A stretch of DNA of 64,000 nt from Kribbella caucasensis. Its GTDB lineage: Bacteria > Actinomycetota > Actinomycetes > Propionibacteriales > Kribbellaceae. Where the stretch lies: positions 496,001 to 560,000 of the forward strand of contig NZ_SNWQ01000001.1 of NCBI RefSeq assembly GCF_004361855.1. Direction: 5' to 3'. Shown piece after piece: positions 16,194 through 24,739 of the stretch. How positions within the stretch are numbered: the first letter of the stretch is position 1; the number at the start of each line of letters is the position of its first letter. The notes under the pieces were generated by a model that saw only the letters and a program-made list of their open reading frames with translations, ran no database searches and was not told the origin of the DNA. A program made the position numbers and the translations under genes.

Positions 16194-16252
16194 TTGAACA
16201 CGTTCAAAACTCTGGCACTGCGAGACTAGACCTCAATTTTGAACATGTTCAA
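16194..16252 (-). promoter_or_regulatory. Pair of TTGAAC-N2-GTTCAA operators upstream of the TetR operon
   Basis: TTGAACACGTTCAA at 16194-16207 and TTGAACATGTTCAA at 16239-16252 are matching 14-bp palindromes; the second is perfect. Their centres are 45 bases apart, bracketing the likely promoter of the membrane-protein/DCC/TetR operon. This is the expected layout for autorepression by the operon's own TetR protein. Confidence 0.65.
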
Positions 16253-16507
16253 GTAGGGGCCCGGGTGAGCTGGGTCTCAGCGGATCGGGGTTTGTCCACA
16301 GGGAGGAAATTGCTGCGAAGAGTCCGGGCGTCAGGCTCGTATCTTCTCTGGTGACAGGCAGACAGCTACGATCTGGAGCAGGCACTCAGGGTGCCACCGG
16401 TCCGCGGGAAGGGCTCAGCCCACCTGAACACGAGAGTGTGCGACCCCTGGCTCACCTCCTTTCTCGCCTGACGACGCGGACAGCAGGCACACAGAGAGGA
16501 GGTCGCT

Positions 16508-17975
16508 ATGCCGACCCGAAGACTCCCCGACGACCCCAACCTGGAACACCTGCGCAACCAGGCGAAAACCCTGCTCAAGCAGGTCCGCTCGGGCGATCCG
16601 TCAGCCGTTGCCCTGGCCGGCGAGTTCCATCCGGTCGACAACCTGGCCGACGCGCAGCTGGTGATCGCCCGCAGCTACGGCTTCCCGAGCTGGCCCCGAT
16701 TGGGCCGCCACCTCGCTCTGGTCGACCAGTACAGCCGCTCGCCGCACCGGCAATCCGTCGGCGGACCATTGGAGACACCTGGCCAGCGCGCGGACGAGTT
16801 CCTCAAGCTGGCGACGCTGCACTACGGTCAGGACGATCCCGCCCGGCAGACCTCGGCCCGGCGGCTGCTGGACGAGTTCCCTGAAGTTGCCTTGAGCAAC
16901 ATCTACACCATGGTCGTCGCGGGCGAGCTGGAGACGGTCCGGGATGCGTTGGACCGGCAGCCGATTCTGGCCGGCCGCGAAGGTGGTCCGTTTCGCTGGG
17001 AGCCCTTGCTCTACTTGACATATTCGCGTCTCGAAATCACGCCGGGCGCCTCGGTGGAGATCGCTCGGCTCTTGCTGGCGCGGGGTGCCGATCCGAACGC
17101 GGGTTATCTCTGGCAGGGCCCTGCCGTCACCCTTCACCGCGTTGACCGGTGTCTTCGGGCGAGGCGAGGGCGACCAACCGCCGCATCAGGACCGGCTCGC
17201 ACTGGCCCGCCTGCTGTTGGAGGCCGGCGCGAATCCGAACGACAGCCAGACGATGTACAACTGCGGGCCAGGCTGCCCACCGCCGTACGAGGACGACCAT
17301 CTCGAGCTGCTGTTGGAGTTCGGCCTGGGACGTGGTGACGGTGGTCCGTGGCATGAACGCCTGACTGTGGCGCATCAGACCCCGCAGCAATTGCTCGAAG
17401 ACGAACTGGTCTTCGCGTCGTCAGAGGGTTTGCTGCATCGGGTCGAGCTGGTTCTCGAGGCCGGCGTCGACGTCGAGGGTCGCGGCACCGAACACCCGAT
17501 CTTCTGCGGTCACCGCGCCTACGAGTTGGCCGCGGTCACCGGTCACACCGAGATCGCCACCATGCTCCGCGAGCGGGGCGCGCCGCCGCTCGACGACGTC
17601 CATGAGGTCTTCGCGGCAGCCATGCGCGGCGAACCGGCGACCGCCTCACCAGAGCTCGCTCGTCGCGCGGTGGACCGCAACCCCTACCTTCCGCTCCGCG
17701 CGGCCGAGCTCGGCCGGACCGAGGCGCTCCGACCGCTGAAGGACCTCGGCTTCAACCTGAATGTTTGCGGCATGACCACCCCACTCCACCAGGCCGCCTT
17801 CCATGGTCACCTAGCCACAGTCCGCACGCTGATCGAGCTCGGCGCCGACCCCACCACACGAGACCCCCAATACAACGGCACCCCACGCAGTTGGGCCGAA
17901 CACAACCACCAACAGGAGGTAGTCACCTACCTGGCCTCCCTAGAAGCCACCACCTCAGAACCCACCACCTCCTGA
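16508..17975 (+). pseudogene. Ankyrin-repeat protein, frameshifted
   Basis: The gene starts at ATG 16508 behind GAGGAGG. It encodes an N-terminal helical segment (about 1-75) followed by ankyrin repeats, for example VEIARLLLARGADPNAG, RLALARLLLEAGANPNDS, ELAAVTGHTEIATMLRERGAPP and TPLHQAAFHGHLATVRTLIELGADP. The first frame leaves the family at about codon 203, and the family continues in another frame to 17975. Removing one C from the run at 17119-17121 rejoins them. The whole protein would have about 488 residues and mediates protein-protein contacts; its partner is unknown. It may be a recent mutation or a sequencing error. Confidence 0.8.
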
Positions 17976-18039
17976 CGCCACCAAGCGGCCCTCACGTCGC
18001 CGGCGGATCAGCCGTAGTGGTGGAACCTCGCCGGGAGGA

Positions 18040-18369
18040 TCAGCCGTGGTGGTGGATTTCGAGCATGGTGCAGCCGTCGTCGGTGCGGTAGGGGCCGTGG
18101 GGCATGCCGGGGCGGCGGGCCGCGTAGTACCCGACGGTGAAGGTTTGGCCGAGGGTTAGGTCGGTGATCGAGCCTTCGAGCAGGTAGACCTCCTCGAAGT
18201 ACTCGTGCCGGATCACCTCGTCGGTGGTCTGGGTCCCGGGCGCCCAGCGGGCCAGCCTGGTCAGCGTGCCGTCCTCGGGGTCATTGCTCAGCAGCCGCTG
18301 GGTGATCCCGGGGCCGGCCTCGGTCCAGGGGACCTGATTGATGGCGAAGAACTCGTGTTCCGACTTCAC
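18040..18369 (-). CDS. Cupin-domain protein
   Basis: This 109-residue protein is a single cupin. The core runs EYFEEVYLLEGSITDL through YYAARRPGMPHGPYRTDDGCTMLEI, with Glu and His residues where cupins bind metal (EVIRHEYFEEVYLLEG and MPHGP). It resembles the anti-sigma ChrR-like cupin domains but lacks their zinc-binding N-terminal part. GTG 18369 overlaps the stop of the cation-exchanger gene (GTGA 18366-18369), so expression is coupled. Its role is unknown; sensing of an ion or small acid would fit. Confidence 0.75.
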   Translation of the reverse strand: MKSEHEFFAINQVPWTEAGPGITQRLLSNDPEDGTLTRLARWAPGTQTTDEVIRHEYFEEVYLLEGSITDLTLGQTFTVGYYAARRPGMPHGPYRTDDGCTMLEIHHHG

Positions 18370-19576
18370 GGGCTCACCGCCAGGAAGACGAAGGAGCAGA
18401 ACACCATCAGATGCACGACACCCTGCAAGAGCGTCGCCCGCCCGGTCGCCAGCGTCAGCATGCTGATCACCACGATCAGCGCGAACAGCACCAGCTCCTT
18501 GCCGCCCAGACCGAGAACCAACGGACCGCTCAGCCAGATCGACGCCACGGCGATCGCGGGGATCGTCAGCCCGATGCTCGCCAGGGCGGACCCGAGCGCG
18601 AGGTTGAGGCTGTTCTGCAGCCGATTCCGAAGCGCGGCACGGACCGCCGCAACCGTCTCAGGAAGGAGCACCAGCAGCGCGATGATCACCCCGACCACGG
18701 CCAGCGGAGCACCCGCCGATTCGACCGCGGACTCCAACTTCGGCGACACCGTCTTCGCGAGCCCCACCACCGCCACCAGACAGAGGAACAACAACCCAAG
18801 ACTGCTCAGCGCCACCTTCCCACTCGGCGCCGCCGCAGGCGTCTCCTCCTCCTCCACGTCCTTCCCCTCGTCCCCCTCCACCGCGGCGCCGACCTCATCA
18901 CTCGCCGCCGCTTTGGGCTCACCTCCCGCCGCGGTCTCGGACTCGTTGGCGCCTGCAGTTCCCACGACTGCCTGCGACGGCTCCACGGGGAGGAAGTAGT
19001 CCCGATGCCGAACGGTCTGCACGAACACGAACACGCCGTACATCACCAGCGAGACCACCCCGGCGAACGCCAACTGCGTCCCACTGAACGTCGGCCCCGG
19101 CGTCGAGGTGGTGAACGTCGGCAGCACCAGACTCAGCGTCACCAACGCGACCATCACCGCCAATGCACTCCCCGACGCATGCACGCGGAAGTTCTGCGTC
19201 CGATGCCGCAGCGAACCGACCACCAGCGACAACCCGAGGATGCCGTTGCAGGTGATCATCACCGCGGCGAACAAGGGTCCCGCGCCAGCGAAGCAGCCTT
19301 GTCCCCACCCGACGCCATCAGCGTGACGATCAGGGCGACCTCGATCACGGTCACCGCGAGCGCGAGGATCAGCGTGCCGAACGGTTCGCCGACGCGATGG
19401 GCGACCACCTCGGCGTGGTGCACCGCCGCGATGACAGCCGCACCGAGACCGGCACAGACGAGGATGAGGAGTACCGCCCCGAGATCACGACCCCAGGACA
19501 GCACCAGGACGACGAGAGCGAGCGGGGGCACGGCCAGACTCCAGCGCGGCAACCCATGGACAACGGTGTTTGTCAT
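18366..19576 (-). pseudogene. chaA: ChaA-type Ca2+(Na+)/H+ exchanger, frameshifted
   Basis: Both halves of a CaCA-family exchanger are present. The alpha-1 region has GEPFGTLILALAVTVIEVALIV, the alpha-2 region has GSALASIGLTIPAIAVASIWL, and an acidic cytoplasmic linker of roughly 45 residues lies between the halves. From ATG 19576 the frame closes early, and the family resumes one base out of phase (LFAAVMITCNGILGLSLVVGS). A single base missing at the GGG run 19275-19277 explains it. The intact protein would have about 403 residues and exchange cations for protons at the membrane. The downstream cupin gene is translationally coupled. Confidence 0.8.
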
Positions 19577-19717
19577 CCCCCGCGAGTCTATTCGGCCGGA
19601 CCGCAAACCAGTTGGCATTCTCCGCTCAGAGCGTGATGCTTTTCGCACTCGCGCTGCCGCAGAACTGCCCGTACTGCGGCCGGAGTGCTCTTGTGCGATT
19701 AGGACCGGAGAGGGTTT

Positions 19718-20215
19718 GTGGAGATCAGGAACGCGACCGCGGACGACTGGCCGGCGATCTGGCCGTTCTTCCACGAGATCGTCACTGCCGGCGAGACCTA
19801 CGCCTACGATCCGGCCCTCACCGAGGAACAAGCCCGGTCGCTCTGGATGTCACCCTCGTCAGCGGTACTGAGCCGGACCACCGTCGCGGTCGATGCCGAC
19901 GGCACCGTTCTCGGCAGCGCGAACATGTACCCGAACCGTCCCGGCCCCGGCGCCCACGTCGCCAGCGCCAGCTTCATGGTCGACGCCGCCAGCCGCGGCA
20001 AGGGTGTCGGCCGCGTACTCTGCCAGGACATGATCGACTGGGCCACCCGGGAAGGCTTCCGCTCCATCCAGTTCAACGCCGTGGTCGAGACGAACCACTC
20101 CGCGGTCAAGCTCTGGCAGGACCTCGGCTTCCAGATCATCGGCACCGTCCCCGAAACCTTCCGCCACCCCACCCACGGCTACGTAGGCCTCCACGTCATG
20201 TACCGCCCACTCTGA
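19718..20215 (+). CDS. GNAT family N-acetyltransferase
   Basis: This 165-residue protein has the GNAT fold. The acetyl-CoA pyrophosphate loop is seen in ASRGKGVGRVLCQDMIDWA (R/Q-x-x-G-x-G/A type), and QFNAVVETNHSAVKLWQDLGFQIIGTVPETF covers the last strands. Many relatives acetylate phosphinothricin-like amines or peptides; the substrate here is unknown. GTG 19718 is preceded by GAGAGGG. The gene stands alone, divergent from the exchanger. Confidence 0.85.
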   Translation: MEIRNATADDWPAIWPFFHEIVTAGETYAYDPALTEEQARSLWMSPSSAVLSRTTVAVDADGTVLGSANMYPNRPGPGAHVASASFMVDAASRGKGVGRVLCQDMIDWATREGFRSIQFNAVVETNHSAVKLWQDLGFQIIGTVPETFRHPTHGYVGLHVMYRPL

Positions 20216-20271
20216 CCGGCCCACTCCCCGACGATGGTCAGCGCGGGGACCGGGGCCGGCGGCCGCAGACG

Positions 20272-20466
20272 TCAGCGGGCGCGGGGGCCGCGGAAGGTTA
20301 CGTAGAGCAGGGAGACTCCGGCTGCGGCGATGATCGGGCCGGCGATGGACCAGAAGCTGCTGCCGGTCATCGAGCTGCCCTCGAGGTAGCCGAGTCCCTG
20401 CAAGGTAAACACCACCCCGGACGCACTCAGCAGCACCCCGAGCGCGACCAGCACAACCTTCTTCAT
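20272..20466 (-). CDS. Two-helix small membrane protein
   Basis: This 64-residue protein has two hydrophobic helices (VVLVALGVLLSASGVVFTLQGLGYL and FWSIAGPIIAAAGVSLLYVTF) around a GSSMTGSS loop, and a basic C-terminus. Similar small proteins are frequent in actinomycetes but have no assigned function. GGAAGGA lies eight bases before ATG 20466. It follows the TetR gene by 27 bases on the same strand and is probably cotranscribed. Confidence 0.75.
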   Translation of the reverse strand: MKKVVLVALGVLLSASGVVFTLQGLGYLEGSSMTGSSFWSIAGPIIAAAGVSLLYVTFRGPRAR

Positions 20467-20492
20467 CAAAGTCCTTCCAGCCACAGCCGGTA

Positions 20493-21104
20493 TCAGTTGG
20501 TGGTGAGACGGGCGGCGATCAACTCGATCGCCTTGGCAAGATCTTCGCCCTTCGGCGCCTGAGCCGGATCGAACATCCACAGCGCGACAACCCCGAGCAG
20601 CAGCGCCTGCAGAAACGACCCGACCTGCTGGACAGTAACGGGATCCGTGTCAGAATCCACCGCCCCGAACAGAGTCGCCACGCCCTCCCGCGCCTCGGCC
20701 TGCATCGACGACAGCTCCTTCAACAAGTCGGGCATGTGCGCACCCTGACTCAACACCTCGAACTGCGTGGACCACAACGCCCGCGCACTCGGGTTCGACA
20801 ACGTCCCCACAGCCAACCGCCAAGTCGCCACGAACCGATCCCGGGCAACACTGCCCGCCGCCCGAGCTCGATCCCCCTCAGTGTCCTGGCCGACGGTCAT
20901 CGCGGTGGCGACCTGTTCGCCCCACTCGTTCAGCGCTTGCCGCATTGCCTCGTTCAGCAGCGCGTCCTTCGAGCCGAAGTGGTACCCGATCGCGGCCAGG
21001 CTCACCCCGGCGGCGGTCGCGATGTCTCGCGCCGTGGTGCGCGTGTACCCCTTCTCCCGCAGACACGTCTTGGCGCCCTCGATCAGCGCCTCCCGGTTGC
21101 CCAT
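20493..21104 (-). CDS. TetR family transcriptional regulator
   Basis: This 203-residue regulator has a typical HTH (EGAKTCLREKGYTRTTARDIATAAGVSLAAIGYHFGSKDALL, about 9-52) and a TetR C-terminal domain ending ELIAARLTTN. It is divergent from the FAD monooxygenase gene, the classic layout for local repression. An imperfect 21-bp palindrome at 21124-21144 lies between the starts. Because the monooxygenase is broken, the regulator has probably lost its main target and may now control only itself and the small membrane protein. Confidence 0.85.
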   Translation of the reverse strand: MGNREALIEGAKTCLREKGYTRTTARDIATAAGVSLAAIGYHFGSKDALLNEAMRQALNEWGEQVATAMTVGQDTEGDRARAAGSVARDRFVATWRLAVGTLSNPSARALWSTQFEVLSQGAHMPDLLKELSSMQAEAREGVATLFGAVDSDTDPVTVQQVGSFLQALLLGVVALWMFDPAQAPKGEDLAKAIELIAARLTTN

Positions 21105-21123
21105 GGCCGGGATCCTAGTCGAA

Positions 21124-21144
21124 ACGAACGTCTTGCACGTCCGT
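21124..21144. promoter_or_regulatory. Candidate TetR operator between the TetR and monooxygenase genes
   Basis: ACGAACGT and ACGTCCGT flank a five-base spacer; seven of the eight arm positions pair. The site sits 20 bases from the regulator start and 26 bases from the monooxygenase start. Assignment to the adjacent TetR protein is by position. Confidence 0.4.
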
Positions 21145-21169
21145 CTAAGACACCTGTACAGTCGACGGC

Positions 21170-22373
21170 ATGACGACGACTCTGATCTCAGGTGCGAGCG
21201 TGGCCGGCCCAGCGCTGGCCTACTGGTTGCGGCGGTTCGGCTTCACCCCGACCGTCGTCGAACGAGCCCCGGCGCCCCGGCCCGGCGGTTACGCGGTCGA
21301 CTTCCGCGGCGCGTCCTTGACGGTGCTCGACCGGATGGGCCTGCTCCCCGCCGCCCGGGCACGCGCCACCCGCATGGGCGGCATGGTCTACGTCAACAAG
21401 TCCGGCCGGCCCGTCGCCACGACAGCACCCGAGGCGTTCAGCGGTGAGCTCGAGCTCCTCCGCGGTGACCTCGTCGAGATCCTGTACGCCGCGACGCGGG
21501 CCGACGTGGAGTACCTCTTCGACGACTCGATCGCGTCGCTCGAGCAGGACGAAGACGGCGTACAAGTGGTTCTCGAACGCGGTGGGTCGCGCCGGTTCGA
21601 CCTGGTGATCGGCGCCGACGGACTGCACTCGAACGTGCGCGCACTCGCCTTCGGTCCCGAGGAGACGTGCAGCCATCAACTCGGCTACTACGCGTCCGTC
21701 TACACAGTCCCGAACCACCTCGGCCTCGACCACACCGGGCGATTCCTCACCGTGCCGGGCAAGACTGTCGGTACCTACAGTGCCCGCGACAACACCGAAG
21801 CGAAGGCGATGTTCTACTTCGCCTCCCCGGAACCGGCGGTCGATCGGCGATGCGGGCTACTGTGCCTCACCGCTGTCGGGCATGGGTACCAGTCTCGGGA
21901 TCGTCGGCGCCCAGTGCCCCGCGTCGGATGTCATTTGAGTGATTGCGGTGTCCAGGTGCGTGCATCGCAAGGCGGAGAAGCGTCCTCGATGCGGGGTTCA
22001 TCGTGGATGCTTCTCCAACGCGGCGAGGTGCGTGCCTGGGCGCCGCAAGCGCCAAATGACATCCGACGCGGGGCACTACGTCCTGGCCGGCGAACTCCAC
22101 GCGGCCGGCGGCGACCACAGGCGGGCCTTCACCAAATACGACGAGGTGATGCGCGGGTTCGTCGCGGCATCGCAGAAGCAAGCCGTCAACGGCGCCCGCT
22201 GGTTGATTCCTGGCAGCAGGGCATTCCTCGCGGTCCGGAATCTCACCTTCCGGCTACTGCCCTACCTGCCGTGGCGACGACTGATCGACGAGATGCCTTT
22301 GAAAGTAGGCAATGCGGTCGACCTCAAGGAGTACGAAGCCCTGCCTCCGCAGCCTGCAGCACCGCGTCGGTGA
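21170..22373 (+). pseudogene. FAD-dependent monooxygenase, disrupted by a deletion and a palindromic insertion
   Basis: The N-terminus is intact: a Rossmann GxGxxG-like ISGASVAGPALAYWLRRFGF motif and FDLVIGADGLHSNVR. The frame runs well to FYFASPEPAV near 21845. The next recognisable piece, IGDAGYCASPLSGMGTSLGIVGA (the FAD-ribityl GD motif), follows at once in another frame, so about 60-70 codons found in relatives are missing. The 165-bp inverted-repeat element at 21913-22077 then interrupts the gene exactly before YVLAGELHAAGGDHRRAF. The C-terminal helix region is preserved to the stop at 22371-22373. Both lesions inactivate the enzyme. The gene end overlaps lysG by 50 bases. Confidence 0.85.
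21913..22077. mobile_element. 165-bp MITE-like imperfect palindrome
   Basis: The ends, 21913-21937 and 22053-22077, are exact inverse copies of 25 bases. Similarity continues inward: the central arms GGAGAAGCGTCCTCGATG and CATCGTGGATGCTTCTCC pair at 16 of 18 positions around a seven-base loop. The unit could fold into one long hairpin. It has no open reading frame of its own and splits a monooxygenase gene between the codons for GIVGA and YVLAGEL. This is the structure of a miniature inverted-repeat element; no clear target-site duplication is visible, and no second copy was noticed in the window. Confidence 0.65.
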
Positions 22374-23211
22374 AGGCGGCCAGCACCGGCGAGTCGAGCT
22401 TCCAGTGCTGCCAGTACAGCGGCACGTCCACATACTTGCCCTTGGCAACCTCGACCAGGCGGCCGGCAGCCAGGTCGTCCTCGACCAGTTCCTCCTCGAT
22501 CATCCCCCAGCCCAGCCCGAGCCGGATCGCGCGTACGAACGGGCCGGACGCCGGGATCGAGTGCACCGGCGGATCCAGCCGGCGCCGGGTGACCTTGCGG
22601 AGCAACCGATGCTGCAACGTGTCCTTCGAGTTGAACACCGTCATCGGGGCGACCGCGAGAGCCTCGGCGAGAGGCCGGCCGGCCAGCCAACGGTCGGCGT
22701 ACTCGGGGGTGGCGATCGACAAGTACCGCATCCGTCCGAGCGCCTGCACCCGGCAGCCTTGAACCGGCCGCGGATCGGCCGTCACCGCCGCGAGCACCGT
22801 GCCGTCGCGGAGCAGTTCGGCGGAGTGATCCTGATCCTCCTGCCGCAGGTCGAACGCGGTCACCAGTTCCGGCGGTACGGCGAGCAGAGCGGGAAGGAAC
22901 CATCCATTCAAGGAGTCGGCGTTCACCGCGATGGGCAACCGGAGTCCTTCCACCTTGCCCTTGACCGCCGCGATCGCCTCGACCTCGAGCAGCGAGACCT
23001 GACGCGCCAGCCGCAGCAACGCCTGACCGGCCTCGGTACTTCGCGTCGGTTTGCCGCGCTGCACCAGAACCTGCCCGAGTCTGCTCTCCAACGCTTTCAT
23101 CCGCTGACTCACGGCCGACGGCGTGATCCGCAACCGCCGCGCGGCCGCCTCGAAACTGCCTTCGTCGATGATCGCCGCGAAGGTCTCCAACTGGGCCGAG
23201 TCGATCTGCAC
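22324..23211 (-). CDS. lysG: LysR-type regulator LysG/ArgP
   Basis: This 295-residue protein has a LysR HTH (FEAAARRLRITPSAVSQRMKALESRLGQVLVQR, about 20-52) and an ArgP/LysG effector domain with LPIAVNADSLNGWFLPAL and GLGWGMIEEELVEDDLAAGRLVEV. LysG activates the adjacent exporter gene when lysine, arginine or histidine accumulates. It is divergent from lysE with 83 bases between starts, the conserved arrangement. ATG 23211 is used; the domain begins immediately. Its 3' end overlaps the decayed monooxygenase gene. Confidence 0.92.
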   Translation of the reverse strand: MQIDSAQLETFAAIIDEGSFEAAARRLRITPSAVSQRMKALESRLGQVLVQRGKPTRSTEAGQALLRLARQVSLLEVEAIAAVKGKVEGLRLPIAVNADSLNGWFLPALLAVPPELVTAFDLRQEDQDHSAELLRDGTVLAAVTADPRPVQGCRVQALGRMRYLSIATPEYADRWLAGRPLAEALAVAPMTVFNSKDTLQHRLLRKVTRRRLDPPVHSIPASGPFVRAIRLGLGWGMIEEELVEDDLAAGRLVEVAKGKYVDVPLYWQHWKLDSPVLAAFTDAVLQAAEAGLRTP

Positions 23212-23294
23212 GTCATCCAGTCTATGAAGCTCTGCTAATCACGATGAAGAATCTTTAGCTGGAGCCTCAGCGCGAACGTTCCTACGGTTGACTC

Positions 23295-23891
23295 ATGCCC
23301 CTCCTTGCCGGCTTCGCCACGTCGTTGTCCCTGATCATCGCGATCGGATCGCAGAACGCCTTCGTCCTGCGACAGGGCCTGCGCCGCGAACACGTGCTGC
23401 CGGTGGTCCTGACCTGCGCCCTCGCGGACGCCCTGCTGATCAGCGGCGGCATCGCCGGCCTCGGCGCCCTCTTCACCGGCGCCCCGCTCGCCCTCACCAT
23501 CGCCAAGTACTTCGGCGCCGCCTTCCTGTTCGGGTACGCCGTGCTCGCGGCGCGGCGAGCGGTCGCGCCCGGGACCATGAGCCCCGCCGACCATGTCCCA
23601 GCCGCGTTGCGCAGCGTCCTCCTGACCTGCCTCGGCTTCACCTTCCTCAACCCACACGTCTACCTCGACACGGTCGTCCTGCTCGGCTCGCTCGCGAATC
23701 AACGTGGCACCGACGGCCGCTGGTTCTACGGCTTCGGTGCCGTGCTCGCGAGCTTCACCTGGTTCTTCGCCCTGGGCTTCCTGGCCCGCAAACTCGCGCC
23801 GGTCTTCGCTCGTCCCCGCGCCTGGCAGGTCCTCGACGGCACCATCGCCCTCCTGATGACCACCCTCGCCGCCTGGATGCTCCTCACCTGA
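23295..23891 (+). CDS. lysE: L-lysine/arginine exporter LysE/ArgO
   Basis: This 198-residue membrane protein is of the LysE/ArgO type. It has IIAIGSQNAFVLRQGLRREHVLPVV, then LADALLISGGIAGLGAL, TCLGFTFLNPHVYLDTVVLLGS and five to six helices. The GSQNAFVLRQG and NPHVYLDT motifs separate it from the RhtB branch. It exports basic amino acids, protecting cells that take up peptides. It is regulated by the divergent lysG product. Confidence 0.92.
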   Translation: MPLLAGFATSLSLIIAIGSQNAFVLRQGLRREHVLPVVLTCALADALLISGGIAGLGALFTGAPLALTIAKYFGAAFLFGYAVLAARRAVAPGTMSPADHVPAALRSVLLTCLGFTFLNPHVYLDTVVLLGSLANQRGTDGRWFYGFGAVLASFTWFFALGFLARKLAPVFARPRAWQVLDGTIALLMTTLAAWMLLT

Positions 23892-23926
23892 GCCCGTTCA
23901 CGTCCCGGACGGGTGAGACTTGGCGG

Positions 23927-24736
23927 GTGGATGTGACGGTGTTGTGCGATGCGGTGGCCGTGTTCCCCGAGGCGATCGAGGATGCCTTGCCAGGGTGGTC
24001 AGCGGAGCACCAAACGTGGACGGAGGCTCATCTGCCGGGCAACGTCGCAGCCGATGGCGGATGGTTGCTGCACTTCCACAGCTATCTGGTGACTTCTGAA
24101 CGCGGTGCCGTGCTGGTGGATACGGGTATCGGGCCCGCGGGTGGTGAGGCAGCGGACTGGCTTGGGACCACCGGACGACTTCCCCGTCTGCTGGACGCGG
24201 CCGGGGTTGGCGTCGAGGAGATCGACACGGTGATCCTCACCCACATCCATCTCGATCACGCCGGCTGGAACACCGATGGCGATCGCCCGCGCTTCCCGAA
24301 TGCGACGTACGTGGTGCAGCAGGCTGAGGTCGACCACGCGCACACCGGCGCGACGTACCGGAACCTGATCCAGCCGATCGCGGCGGCCGGGCAACTGCGG
24401 GCGGTCGATGGTGAGACCGAAGTAGGCGGACTGCGGTTGCTGCCGACGCCGGGGCACACACCTGGGCATCAGTCCGTCCTCACGGATCGCGCTGTGCTCG
24501 GCGGCGACGTACTGGTTCATCCGGCGCAGGCACGGTGGCCAGGGCTCACATATGTCTACGAGCGCGATGCCGCTGTGGCTGTCACCTCACGCCGCGACAT
24601 CCTGCGACTCGCGGCCGCCACCGGCCTTCCGATTGCGGCCGCCCACCCACACCTGCCGCTGACAGACCAGGCCAAAGCGGTGCCCCTGTCAACGTCGGCG
24701 ACCGGCGCCCAACCCTGTGGGCTTCATCGGATCTGA
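23927..24736 (+). CDS. Metallo-beta-lactamase fold hydrolase
   Basis: This 269-residue enzyme has the complete MBL metal signature. HIHLDHAGWN carries the H-x-H-x-D-H motif, the third His lies in PTPGHTPGH, the bridging Asp in GGDVLVH and the last His in AAAHPHLPL. The N-terminal GAVLVDTGIGP strand is also typical. Likely substrates are lactones, thioesters or phosphodiesters, but none can be named. GTG 23927 is the best start, with a GTG two codons later as alternative. It follows lysE by 35 bases and might be cotranscribed. Confidence 0.85.
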   Translation: MDVTVLCDAVAVFPEAIEDALPGWSAEHQTWTEAHLPGNVAADGGWLLHFHSYLVTSERGAVLVDTGIGPAGGEAADWLGTTGRLPRLLDAAGVGVEEIDTVILTHIHLDHAGWNTDGDRPRFPNATYVVQQAEVDHAHTGATYRNLIQPIAAAGQLRAVDGETEVGGLRLLPTPGHTPGHQSVLTDRAVLGGDVLVHPAQARWPGLTYVYERDAAVAVTSRRDILRLAAATGLPIAAAHPHLPLTDQAKAVPLSTSATGAQPCGLHRI

Positions 24737-24739
24737 TGG

